From Candidatus Pelagibacter sp. (GTDB taxonomy: Bacteria; Pseudomonadota; Alphaproteobacteria; Pelagibacterales; Pelagibacteraceae), in contig JAOOKL010000004.1 in the NCBI GenBank assembly GCA_028408025.1, positions 1 to 26,333 on the forward strand: a stretch of 26,333 bases of DNA, given 5' to 3'. How positions within the stretch are numbered: the stretch's first letter is position 1; each line of letters starts with the position of its first letter. The notes under the pieces are model-generated. The model worked only from the letters and a program-made list of their open reading frames with translations, did not search any database and was not told where the DNA came from. Shown here one piece after another: positions 6,513 through 17,068 of the stretch. Position numbers and translations under genes: made by a program.

Positions 6513-7754
6513 ATGCAGTATTTAAAAAAAATCGGAAAAAATTCGAAAAAAGCATTTGAAGATCTTAAAGCTGTAAGTCATGAAAGAATTAAAAAGGTTT
6601 TAGATTATTACAGCAAAGAATTATTAAAAAATAAAACTAATATTATTAAAGAAAATCAAAAGGATATTAAAAACATTAAAAGAAAACATTTAATCGATAG
6701 ACTTGTGTTAGATGATAAGAGAATTGAAAGCATAAGAGGCTCTATAAATGAAATAGCAAAATTTAAAAATCCTGTAGGAAGAATACTTGAACGATGGAAA
6801 AGACCTAATAAATTAGAAATTAAGAAAATTTCGACACCTATTGGAGTAATTGGAGTTATTTATGAAAGCAGACCGAATGTAACAGCTGATGTTGCCTCTT
6901 TAAGTTTAAAGTCTGGAAATTGTTGTATTTTAAGAGGAGGTTCTGAAGCTTTTAATTCAAATAAAATTCTGGCTAATATTTTTAGAAACGTACTTCAAAA
7001 AAATAAAATAAATAAAAATTGTATTCAATTTATAGAAAGAAAAAACAGAAAAATTGTAGATATGATGCTTTCAAAGATGAGTGAATATATTGACGTTATT
7101 GTGCCTCGAGGAGGAAAAGGACTAGTAGAAAAAGTGCAAAAATTTTCTAACGTGCACGTAATTGGTCATCTAGAGGGTCTTTGTCATATATTCGTAGATA
7201 AAAGTGCTAATTTAGAGATGGCAAAAAGAATAATTGTAAATGCTAAAATGAGAAGAACTAGTATTTGTGGAGCTGTAGAAACGCTCTTAATAGAAGAACA
7301 GGCAATAAAATCTCACGCCAAAGAAATTGTAAATTCTTTATTAAATTCAGGTTGTGAAGTCAGAGTTGATAATAGAATTAATAAATTATTTAATAAAAAG
7401 TTAAAAGTTGCAAAAGAAAAAGATTGGAAGACAGAGTACTTAGATGCAATTATTTCAGTTAAATCTGTTAAGAATATTCACGAAGGGGTTAACCATATTT
7501 TGAAATATGGAACAATGCATACTGATAGTATCATTACAAATAATAATAAAAATGCAAAAATATTTTTAGAGAGGGTTAACAGCTCTATTGCTATGCATAA
7601 CGTTTCTACACAATTTGCAGATGGAGGAGAATTTGGATTTGGAGGTGAAATTGGAATTTCAACAAATAAACTTCCACCTAGAGGACCTGTAGGTATTAAC
7701 CAATTAACATCTTATAAATATTTAGTTTCTGGAAAAGGTATAATTCGACAGTAG
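6513..7754 (+). CDS. proA: Gamma-glutamyl phosphate reductase
   Basis: ProA is an aldehyde-dehydrogenase-superfamily enzyme that reduces gamma-glutamyl phosphate to glutamate-5-semialdehyde with NADPH, just after ProB. The catalytic Cys is C252 in MRRTSICGAVETLL. Other family markers are IGVIGVIYESRPNVTADVA (split as IGVIYESRPNV), LRGGSEAFNSN, VIVPRGGKGLV, and the C-terminal FADGGEFGFGGEIGISTNK and RGPVGINQLTSYKY. Length is 413, normal for the family. The ATG directly abuts the proB stop (TAGATG), so substrate channelling and stoichiometric translation with ProB are plausible. proC, which would finish the pathway, is not in the window. Confidence 0.97.
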   Translation: MQYLKKIGKNSKKAFEDLKAVSHERIKKVLDYYSKELLKNKTNIIKENQKDIKNIKRKHLIDRLVLDDKRIESIRGSINEIAKFKNPVGRILERWKRPNKLEIKKISTPIGVIGVIYESRPNVTADVASLSLKSGNCCILRGGSEAFNSNKILANIFRNVLQKNKINKNCIQFIERKNRKIVDMMLSKMSEYIDVIVPRGGKGLVEKVQKFSNVHVIGHLEGLCHIFVDKSANLEMAKRIIVNAKMRRTSICGAVETLLIEEQAIKSHAKEIVNSLLNSGCEVRVDNRINKLFNKKLKVAKEKDWKTEYLDAIISVKSVKNIHEGVNHILKYGTMHTDSIITNNNKNAKIFLERVNSSIAMHNVSTQFADGGEFGFGGEIGISTNKLPPRGPVGINQLTSYKYLVSGKGIIRQ

Positions 7755-7760
7755 ATTATA

Positions 7761-8291
7761 ATGGTAATCAAAAAAAAAGGTATAGGAATTTTTGGAGGAA
7801 GTTTCGATCCTCCTCATAAAGCACATTTGCAAATATCTTTGATAAGTTTAAAAAAAATTGGCTTAAAAAAAATTTATTGGGTTATTACAAAAAAAAATCC
7901 ATTTAAAAATAAACCTTTTTTTTCATTAAATGAAAGAATAAAGAAATCCACAGATATTTTAAAAAATAGAGAGAGAATAAAAGTAGTTTTTTTAGATAAA
8001 ATACTAAGCTCTTCACGAACTATCCATACAGTAAATTATTTTATTAATAAGAAAAATGAAAAAAATTTGTACTTAATTGTAGGTTCAGACAGTTTATTAA
8101 AATTTCACAAGTGGAAAAGCTGGAAAAAAATTGTTAAATTGACAAAATTAGTAGTTTTTTCTAGAAAAGGATATGATAATAAAAGTAAGAATTCTAAAGT
8201 GGTAAAATATTTAAATAAAAAAAACATTATTTTTGTCAATAACAAATTTTTCAATATATCATCCTCGAAAATAAGAAAAAAATTGAAATGA
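7761..8291 (+). CDS. nadD: Nicotinate-nucleotide adenylyltransferase, short C-terminus
   Basis: NadD adenylates nicotinate mononucleotide to deamido-NAD in the final part of NAD synthesis. The nucleotidyltransferase signature GGSFDPPHKAH (12-22) carries the two catalytic histidines H19 and H22. VITKKNPFK, YLIVGSDSLLKFHKWKSWKK and the closing ISSSKIRK (166-173) are all typical. At 176 residues the protein is shorter than most family members, which carry roughly 20-25 further residues after the ISSxxIR motif; here the stop comes three residues later. The stop overlaps the rsfS start as ATGA. The catalytic core looks intact, so I treat this as a functional short form rather than a broken gene. 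It is unusually lysine-rich. Confidence 0.92.
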   Translation: MVIKKKGIGIFGGSFDPPHKAHLQISLISLKKIGLKKIYWVITKKNPFKNKPFFSLNERIKKSTDILKNRERIKVVFLDKILSSSRTIHTVNYFINKKNEKNLYLIVGSDSLLKFHKWKSWKKIVKLTKLVVFSRKGYDNKSKNSKVVKYLNKKNIIFVNNKFFNISSSKIRKKLK

Positions 8292-8635
8292 AAATTATAG
8301 ATATTAAAAAGAATATAGAAAAAATTTTAGATGATAACAAAGCCAAAGATATTAAATCGATTAATTTAAAGAATAAATCGTATATAGCAGATTACATGAT
8401 TATTGCCTCAGGGACTTCTTCGAGACATCTGCAAGCTCTCTCTGAAATTCTTGTAAATGAACTAAAAAGAAATGGCTTAGGAGGGCTTCGTATTGAAGGT
8501 CGAGAAAGTAGTGATTGGAAATTAGTTGATGCTCACGATATAATTGTGCATATATTTCATCCAGAAAAAAGAAAATTTTACGATTTGGAAAAAATGTGGT
8601 CAGAAGAGATTCCTAAAGAAAAAGCAGTAATATGA
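8288..8635 (+). CDS. rsfS: Ribosomal silencing factor RsfS (Iojap/DUF143)
   Basis: RsfS binds L14 on the 50S subunit and blocks subunit joining when nutrients are low. The family core is visible: DYMIIASGTSSRHLQALSE, then GLRIEGRESSDWKLVDAHDI, then IVHIFHPEKRKFYDLEKMW. Length 115 residues is typical. It overlaps nadD by four bases (ATGA) and its own stop overlaps the ctpA start by four bases, so it sits in a tightly coupled run. nadD-rsfS is a widely conserved pair. In many alphaproteobacteria rlmH follows rsfS, but here ctpA follows directly. Confidence 0.95.
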   Translation: MKIIDIKKNIEKILDDNKAKDIKSINLKNKSYIADYMIIASGTSSRHLQALSEILVNELKRNGLGGLRIEGRESSDWKLVDAHDIIVHIFHPEKRKFYDLEKMWSEEIPKEKAVI

Positions 8636-9768
8636 AAAGAATATTTTTTTTAATTTTGTTATATTTTAATTCTTCTCTTGTTTATGGAAGTTCAAATAAT
8701 GAACTTTACGAGAAAATTGACATTTTTGGAGAAGTGCTTGAAAAAATTAAAACAGACTATGTGGATGATGTTAATCAATCGGAAATTATGGACTCTGCAA
8801 TTAATGGTGTTTTACAGTCGCTTGATCCATATTCAGCTTACATGAGTCCGGAGATATTTGAAGAAATGCAAACTGATACTCGAGGTGAGTTTGGTGGACT
8901 AGGAATCGAAATAGGTATGGAGGCAGGCGTAGTAAAAGTTATAGCTCCAATCGACGATACTCCAGCAGCTCTGGCAGGAATTAAAGCGGGAGATTACATA
9001 GTTAAAATAGGGGGAGAACAAGTCCAAGGAAAATCATTGATGGAGGCAGTAAAAATGATGAGAGGTCCAGTGGGAACTTCCATTAAACTCACTATCAGAA
9101 GAAAAAATAATAAAAAACCGTTAGAATTTAAAATTGTAAGAAAAATTATCGAAATTAAATCAGTAAGCGCGGAAATCTTAGGTAAAGATAAGAACCTAGG
9201 CTATATAAGGTTAAAATCTTTCAATGAAAACAGTGATAAGCAATTTTTAGATATAGTCAAAAAATATGAGAAAAATCGAAAAATTAAAGGTTACATTCTA
9301 GATCTAAGAAATAACCCAGGAGGGCTATTAAACCAAGCAATTAATATAACTGACTTCTTTTTAGATGACGGACAAATAGTTTCAACAAAAGGAAGAAAGC
9401 TTTCAGAATCTAGAAAATTTTTTGCAAAAAAAGGTGATGAAATTAAGGGAAAACCAATCATTGTAATCATTAACAATGGCTCTGCCTCCGCCTCAGAAAT
9501 TTTTGCTGGAGCTTTAAAAGATCACAAAAGAGCTATTATTTTAGGTGAGAGTTCCTACGGCAAAGGTTCTGTACAGTCAATTATCCCTCTAAGAAATGGA
9601 GGAGGAATGAGGCTTACAATCTCAAAATATTATTTACCGTCCGGAAACTCAATTTCTGAAGTAGGTGTTTCACCAGATATTGTTGTTGAGGAAAAAGGAA
9701 GTGATTTTAAGATTAATTCAGAAAAAGATAATCAATTAAATTACGCTCTTAAATTATTTAATTCTTAA
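8632..9768 (+). CDS. ctpA: Carboxy-terminal processing protease (S41 family), periplasmic
   Basis: This is a secreted serine protease with a Ser-Lys dyad that trims or degrades envelope proteins from their C-termini. An N-terminal signal peptide is clear (MKRIFFLILLYFNSSLVYGS), with likely cleavage around residue 19-21 and no lipobox. A PDZ domain (about 85-158) shows GEFGGLGIEIG and IKAGDYIVKIGGEQV. The S41 catalytic region has the nucleophile S286 in NNGSASASEIF and, 25 residues on, K311 in SSYGKGSVQ. LDLRNNPGGLLNQA is the conserved strand before them. Length 378 is in the smaller range, consistent with a trimmed C-terminal domain. The ATG overlaps the rsfS stop. Substrates are unknown; peptidoglycan-hydrolase control is typical for relatives. 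Confidence 0.93.
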   Translation: MKRIFFLILLYFNSSLVYGSSNNELYEKIDIFGEVLEKIKTDYVDDVNQSEIMDSAINGVLQSLDPYSAYMSPEIFEEMQTDTRGEFGGLGIEIGMEAGVVKVIAPIDDTPAALAGIKAGDYIVKIGGEQVQGKSLMEAVKMMRGPVGTSIKLTIRRKNNKKPLEFKIVRKIIEIKSVSAEILGKDKNLGYIRLKSFNENSDKQFLDIVKKYEKNRKIKGYILDLRNNPGGLLNQAINITDFFLDDGQIVSTKGRKLSESRKFFAKKGDEIKGKPIIVIINNGSASASEIFAGALKDHKRAIILGESSYGKGSVQSIIPLRNGGGMRLTISKYYLPSGNSISEVGVSPDIVVEEKGSDFKINSEKDNQLNYALKLFNS

Positions 9769-9771
9769 AAA

Positions 9772-10251
9772 ATGTTAAAAAAAATCCTTCCTTTAAGAAT
9801 TGGTGTTGGTGCAATTGTATTAAACAATAACAATCAAATATTTGTGGGAAAAAGAAAAGATAACCCTATTGATAAATGGCAAATGCCACAAGGAGGAGTA
9901 AACAAAAATGAGGATTTTTTGAATGCAATGAAAAGGGAACTCGAGGAAGAAACCAGTATTAAATCCATTGAGGTACTAAAAACTTTAGATAATTTTTTTG
10001 TTTATGAGTTGCCAAAAGAGCTTATAGGTATAATTTGGAGAGGTAGGTTTAGAGGACAGAAACAAAAATGGTTTATAGTTAGATTTAAAGGAAAAGAAAG
10101 TGAAATTAACTTAAGAACTAAACATCCGGAATTTATCGAGTGGAAATGGATAGAAATGGGAGATTTGCCGAAAGTAATTGTCAACTTTAAAAAAAATGTT
10201 TACGAAAATTTACTAATTGAATTGAGAAAATATTTTAATTCTCACGTTTAA
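9772..10251 (+). CDS. rppH: RNA pyrophosphohydrolase (Nudix)
   Basis: RppH removes pyrophosphate from triphosphorylated RNA 5' ends, triggering decay. The Nudix box lies at residues 41-63 (GGVNKNE, then RELEEETSI), with metal-binding glutamates E56, E59 and E60. The usual Gly near the end of the box is Ser62, a mild deviation. WQMPQGG before it, and FRGQKQKWFIVRFKG plus PEFIEWKWIEM after it, are hallmarks of RppH rather than other Nudix enzymes. Length 159 is normal. It follows ctpA after three bases, an order common in alphaproteobacteria. Its last 17 bases overlap the 3' end of the oppositely oriented atpC. Confidence 0.94.
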   Translation: MLKKILPLRIGVGAIVLNNNNQIFVGKRKDNPIDKWQMPQGGVNKNEDFLNAMKRELEEETSIKSIEVLKTLDNFFVYELPKELIGIIWRGRFRGQKQKWFIVRFKGKESEINLRTKHPEFIEWKWIEMGDLPKVIVNFKKNVYENLLIELRKYFNSHV

Positions 10252-10623
10252 GCACATCAATTTTGTGGGACAATAAATATCTTTCTTTATCACTTATATC
10301 TTTTTGTTCAATTTTTTCTTGGGAACTCTTAATTAAATCATTTACATCATTCTTCTTTAATTGTGCAAGATTTTTTGCAGTGGAAGTTAATATCAATAAA
10401 TTATTTTTTGAAAACTCTACTGTGCCTTCCTCAACAAAAAATTTTGTTTCATTATTATCTTTTTTAATTGTTATTATACCTGGTCTTAAAAATGTAATTA
10501 ATGATACGTGATCTTTTAAAATTCCCATTTCTCCTTCAAATGAAGGTAGCGTCACTTCTTCAGTTTCTGTTTTTAGAATTGATTGATTAGGACTTATAAT
10601 CTCTACAGCAAAATTCTCCGACA

Positions 10624-10624
<1 letters not shown>
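10235..10624 (-). CDS. atpC: F1 ATP synthase subunit epsilon
   Basis: Epsilon is part of the central rotor stalk and can inhibit ATP hydrolysis. The N-terminal beta-sandwich shows VEIISPNQSILKTETEEVTLPSFEGEMGILKDH (recognised from SFEGEMGILKDHVSL) and FFVEEGTVEFSKNNLLILT; the C-terminal part is a short helical region ending KIDVLKREN. Length 129 is typical of alphaproteobacterial epsilon. The start overlaps the atpD stop by one base (TAATG). It is last in the F1 operon and converges on rppH with a 17-bp overlap, so transcription of both genes must end inside the other's coding sequence or beyond. Confidence 0.95.
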
Positions 10625-12925
<2,301 letters not shown>

Positions 12926-12926
<1 letters not shown>

Positions 12927-14455
12927 TATTTGTTCCCTTTTTTATATTCATCAATAATTTGAGAAAGAAGTTTTTCAGTATTTTCTTCGAGTTTTCCAGA
13001 TGTCTCTATTGTGTCGATTATCTCAGGTTTTTCTAATTTAATCTTTTCAACAATGTCCTTTTCAAATTTTTTAATCATATTTAATTCAACATCATCAAGA
13101 TAACCTTTAACTCCTGTAAATACTGATATTACTTGTTCAGCTACAGTCATAGGAGAATACTGATCTTGTTTTAAAAGTTCTGTTAATTTAGCTCCTCGAT
13201 TCAATAATTGCTGTGTTGAAGCGTCTAGATCAGATCCAAACTGCGCAAAAGCAGCCATTTCTCTGTATTGGGCTAACTCTAATTTTATTGAACCAGCTAC
13301 TTTTTTCATCGCTTTGGTTTGCGCCGCTGAACCGACCCGAGACACGGAAAGTCCTACATTTACTGCAGGGCGAATTCCTTGATTGAATAACTCAGTTTCT
13401 AAAAATATTTGACCATCAGTAATTGAAATTACGTTTGTTGGAATATACGCAGAAACATCTCCTGCTTGTGTTTCAATTATAGGTAAAGCAGTTAATGAAC
13501 CACCGCCACTTTTATCATTAAGTTTTGATGCACGTTCTAGCAATCTACTATGTAAATAAAATACATCTCCTGGATATGCTTCTCTTCCCGGCGGTCTTCT
13601 TAAAAGTAAAGACATTTGTCTGTATGCGACTGCTTGTTTTGATAAATCATCATAAACAATTAAAGCATGCATTCCATTATCTCTAAAATATTCTCCAATA
13701 GTACAACCTGTATAAGGTGCTAGAAATTGTAAAGGAGCTGAGTCAGATGCTGTTGCGGCAACTATAGTTGTATATTTTAAAGCACCAGCTTCTTCTAAAG
13801 TTTTTGTTATTTGAGCTACAGTAGAACGCTTTTGACCAATTGCAACGTATACACAATACAATTTTTTCTTTTCGTCTGACGACTCATTAATTTGTTTTTG
13901 ATTTATAATAGCGTCTATCGCCACTGCAGTTTTTCCAGTCTGTCTATCACCAATTATTAATTCACGTTGTCCTCTTCCAATAGGTATGAGAGAGTCTATC
14001 GATTTTAAACCTGTTTGCATTGGCTCATTAACAGATTGTCTTGGAATAATACCTGGAGCTTTTACTTCAACTCTTTTTCTATTTTTGGCAGAAAGTCCTC
14101 CTTTTCCATCTATAGGATTTCCCAGTCCATCGACAACTCTACCTAAAAGTTCTTTTCCAACTGGAACATCTACAATTGCATTTGTTCTTTTAATTGTATC
14201 ACCTTCTTTAATTTTTCTATCGTCACCAAAAATTACCACACCTACATTGTCATTTTCCAAATTTAGCGCCATACCCTTAGATCCATCTTCAAACTCAACC
14301 ATTTCACCTGCCTGAACATTATCTAAACCAAATACTCTTGCAATACCGTCACCAACTGATAAGACTTTTCCTATTTCTGAAACCTCTGCCTTCTCACCGA
14401 AGTTTTTAATTTGATCTTTTAAAAGTTTTGTAACTTCTGAAGGATTTATTGCCAT
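12926..14455 (-). CDS. atpA: F1 ATP synthase subunit alpha
   Basis: Alpha carries non-catalytic nucleotide sites. The Walker A is GDRQTGKT (169-176, K175). Other marks are [58 protein letters not shown] and [16 protein letters not shown] with the arginine finger. The C-terminal domain includes [18 protein letters not shown]. Length 509 is normal. One base separates it from atpH, and it overlaps atpG by one base. Confidence 0.99.
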
Positions 14456-14456
14456 T

Positions 14457-15014
14457 TTAACTTTCTAACATTGCTTGTTCAAATTTCTTTAATTTATTTT
14501 TGACTGAAGTATCAATCATGAAACTTCCTACTTGTAATTTTAAGCCGCCGATTAATTCTTTGTCTACTTTGTAGTCAAATATTATTGTTGATCCCATTGA
14601 TTCAGATAGATCTTTACTTATTTCGTCAAGTTCTTTTTGAGATAATTCTTTTGATGAAACTAATGACGCTTTCACTTCTCCCCTTTTTTTTGAACACAAT
14701 TTTAAAAAGCTTTCAGATATTTTTTTTACAAAAAATATTCTTCTTTTTTCAATTAATAACATAAAGAAATTTTTCAAATTTTTTGAGAAGTTCAACTTAT
14801 CTGAAAGAGTATCAATAAAATTAATTTGAGTAATTGTGTTTTGAGTGGGATTTTGAATAAAATTTTTTATTTCAGGGCTGGAGCTAAAAAGAACCTGAAA
14901 ATTTCTAATCCCATTTTCAATTTGGTCTAACTCTTTCGCTTCGTTAGCTACTTCGAATAAAGCACGAGAATACCTTTCGGATGTTTCTGATGAGAAAGAT
15001 TTATTTGTACTCAT
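14457..15014 (-). CDS. atpH: F1 ATP synthase subunit delta
   Basis: Delta links F1 to the peripheral stalk of Fo. The N-terminal helix [19 protein letters not shown] is diagnostic, as is the C-terminal segment [20 protein letters not shown] followed by [15 protein letters not shown]. Length 185 is normal. It is first in the F1 gene cluster atpHAGDC; Fo genes are elsewhere, the usual alphaproteobacterial split. An 82-bp gap precedes it, the largest on this strand, holding a palindrome and a possible -10 box, so an operon promoter is likely there. The residues before SERYS ([10 protein letters not shown]) could be slightly long or short, but no nearer ATG exists. Confidence 0.95.
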   Translation of the reverse strand: MSTNKSFSSETSERYSRALFEVANEAKELDQIENGIRNFQVLFSSSPEIKNFIQNPTQNTITQINFIDTLSDKLNFSKNLKNFFMLLIEKRRIFFVKKISESFLKLCSKKRGEVKASLVSSKELSQKELDEISKDLSESMGSTIIFDYKVDKELIGGLKLQVGSFMIDTSVKNKLKKFEQAMLES

Positions 15015-15068
15015 TTTTAATCGTTAGATTTTATCGTGAAATAATGTTGAGGTCGTACCATATGAGTA

Positions 15069-15084
15069 TAACTTGATCAAGTTA
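15069..15084. repeat. 16-bp perfect palindrome in the priA-atpH gap
   Basis: TAACTTGATCAAGTTA is its own reverse complement. It lies 55 bases upstream of the atpH ATG and 13 bases beyond the priA stop. On the minus strand its final TA forms the first bases of TATACT, a five-of-six match to a -10 box (minus strand, 15070-15065), so it would sit over the -10/-35 spacer of a candidate atp promoter. No good -35 is seen at 16-18 bases. No T run follows, so it is not a terminator. An operator role is possible but unproven. Confidence 0.5.
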
Positions 15085-15096
15085 CCAATTTTGAAC

Positions 15097-17040
15097 TTAT
15101 GCAAAATTGACAGGATCCACATCAACCGTGAGTTTAATTTTTGATGAGATTTTAAGCCCATTTAACACCTTTGTTATTTTTTTTTGCATAAATATTTGAT
15201 TATCAAACTTAATTAATAATCTCGAACGAAAATTTTTTTTTATCTTTAACAAGGGAGAGTCAACTGGTCCCAAAACCTCAAGATTATTTATCTGATTTAA
15301 CTTAATTTTAATTTCTCTTGCGCCCTGTAAACTTAAACTTCTATCTTTTGATGATATTATTATAGCTATTAATCTTTTAAATGGAGGCAATTCATTTCTT
15401 TGTCTTAATAAAAGTTCACTCTTTAAAAGCTCTTCAGATTTATTTTTAACTAATTCATTTAGAGTAGAGTCTAAGGGTGATATTGTTTGATAAATTATCA
15501 ATGATTTTGAGCTAAATCTTCCAGCTCTTCCACTTAATTGATGATATAACTGAATATTTTTTTCTGTTGCCCTTAAATCATAACCTCGACCTGAAAAATC
15601 AGCATCTATTACTACGATACAATTAAGTTTAGGAAAATTAAATCCTTTGGAAATCATTTGGGTTCCGACTAGGATGTCAATTTTTTTATTTGTTATCTTT
15701 TTAAATAAAATTTTTATACCTTCTTTTTTTTTTAAATAATCACTTGAAAATATATCAACTTTTTTATTTGGAAATATTTCAGTAATCTCATCAAATATTT
15801 TTTCAACACCTGGGCCGTACATGATAAAATCGCAGTTTCCTTTTGACTCACATTTCTTATTAATCTTCTTTTCGGACGAACAATGATGACAGATAGCTTT
15901 ATTTTTAATCCTATGGTATGTAAGAAACATAGAACAATTAGTGCAAACATGTTTGAAACCACATTTTTTACAAATCAAATAAGGAGCAAATCCTCTTCTA
16001 TTTATAAAAAAAAGTACCTGATCGCCTTTGTCTAGATACTCTTTAACTAAATCTACAGTCTCTGTAGAAATAAACTTATTTTTTATTTTGTTTAAATTTA
16101 AATTTACTATTTTTGCATTAGGTAGTGGATAATTATCAAACCTTCTAAAAATTTTTGTATGTCTATATTTTTTGTTTTGAATATTATTATATGTTTCTAT
16201 TGAAGGAACTGAAGTAACAAGATGTATAGGAATGTCTTCAAAATTTGCTCTTGAAATTGCCATATCTCTGGCATTATAAATTACGCCTTCATCTTGTTTA
16301 TAAGAAGTGTCGTGTTCTTCATCTACAACTATTATTCCTAATTTTTTAAAAGGTAAAAGTAGTGCAGATCTAGCTCCAACTAATATTTTTATCTCATTAT
16401 TAATAATCCCTTTCCAAATTAATCTTTTTTTTTTAGGTGTTATTTTCGAATGCCAAATTGCTGGTTCAAAGCCAAAAAAATCTTCAAACCTTGATTTAAA
16501 ATCATTAGTTAAAAATATTTCAGGCAACAAAACTAAAGCCTGTTTATTTATCTCTATAATTTTTTTTATACGCTCAAAATAAACCAGAGTTTTTCCAGAG
16601 CCAGTTGTGCCTTGTAAAACGGATACGTCAAACTTATTGTTAATCTTTTCAAGGAATTTCAGAGCTGATATTTGTTCCTTGTTTAAATTAAAGTTTTTAA
16701 TTTTGGTCCTTTTTACTTTAGTTGAATTATCTTTAATCTTAATAAATTTATCAGAACTTCCTATAACCATCTTTAATACAAGACCAATTGGAACCATATT
16801 ATAAGAGGAGAACCATTCTATAAAATTAATTAATTTTTCATCAATTGAGTATTCCGTTTTTTTACTGATATCTCTTATCTTTATATTTTTTGGTTCTGCA
16901 TAATTGTTTTTCCAAATTACTCCTATTTCTTTTTTTGAACCAAAAGGAACTTCAACTAAATTTCCAATTTTTCCTTCAATCTTAGAATTGTAGGTAAAAG
17001 GAAAATCAAAAATCTTTGGCAACAATACTTGTGCTTTCAT
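15097..17040 (-). CDS. priA: Primosomal protein N' (replication restart helicase PriA)
   Basis: PriA recognises stalled replication forks and reloads the replicative helicase. The N-terminal 3'-DNA-binding domain occupies about residues 1-105. The helicase core has Walker A GTTGSGKT (144-151), DEEH (240-243), GTQMISKGFNFPKL and QLSGRAGR. Eight cysteines at 357, 360, 366, 369, 384, 387, 397 and 403 form the paired zinc sites typical of PriA. The motif usually reading SATPS is TSVPSIET here, a small deviation. Length 647 is shorter than the enterobacterial protein (about 730), mainly from reduced linkers and loops. No Shine-Dalgarno is visible at its ATG. It lies between lpdA (28 bases upstream) and the atp cluster, a neighbour relation common in alphaproteobacteria. 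Confidence 0.96.
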   Translation of the reverse strand: MKAQVLLPKIFDFPFTYNSKIEGKIGNLVEVPFGSKKEIGVIWKNNYAEPKNIKIRDISKKTEYSIDEKLINFIEWFSSYNMVPIGLVLKMVIGSSDKFIKIKDNSTKVKRTKIKNFNLNKEQISALKFLEKINNKFDVSVLQGTTGSGKTLVYFERIKKIIEINKQALVLLPEIFLTNDFKSRFEDFFGFEPAIWHSKITPKKKRLIWKGIINNEIKILVGARSALLLPFKKLGIIVVDEEHDTSYKQDEGVIYNARDMAISRANFEDIPIHLVTSVPSIETYNNIQNKKYRHTKIFRRFDNYPLPNAKIVNLNLNKIKNKFISTETVDLVKEYLDKGDQVLFFINRRGFAPYLICKKCGFKHVCTNCSMFLTYHRIKNKAICHHCSSEKKINKKCESKGNCDFIMYGPGVEKIFDEITEIFPNKKVDIFSSDYLKKKEGIKILFKKITNKKIDILVGTQMISKGFNFPKLNCIVVIDADFSGRGYDLRATEKNIQLYHQLSGRAGRFSSKSLIIYQTISPLDSTLNELVKNKSEELLKSELLLRQRNELPPFKRLIAIIISSKDRSLSLQGAREIKIKLNQINNLEVLGPVDSPLLKIKKNFRSRLLIKFDNQIFMQKKITKVLNGLKISSKIKLTVDVDPVNFA

Positions 17041-17068
17041 AAAATAATTGTATTAGAATTTTTTTTAA

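Noticed and set aside
10224..10243. GAGAA/TTCTC hairpin as a terminator for rppH or atpC
   Set aside because: The stem is only five pairs with a ten-base loop and no following T run on either strand.
13986..14315. A 109-residue plus-strand open frame opposite atpA
   Set aside because: It is a shadow of the highly conserved alpha-subunit coding sequence, with no start signal or recognisable domain.
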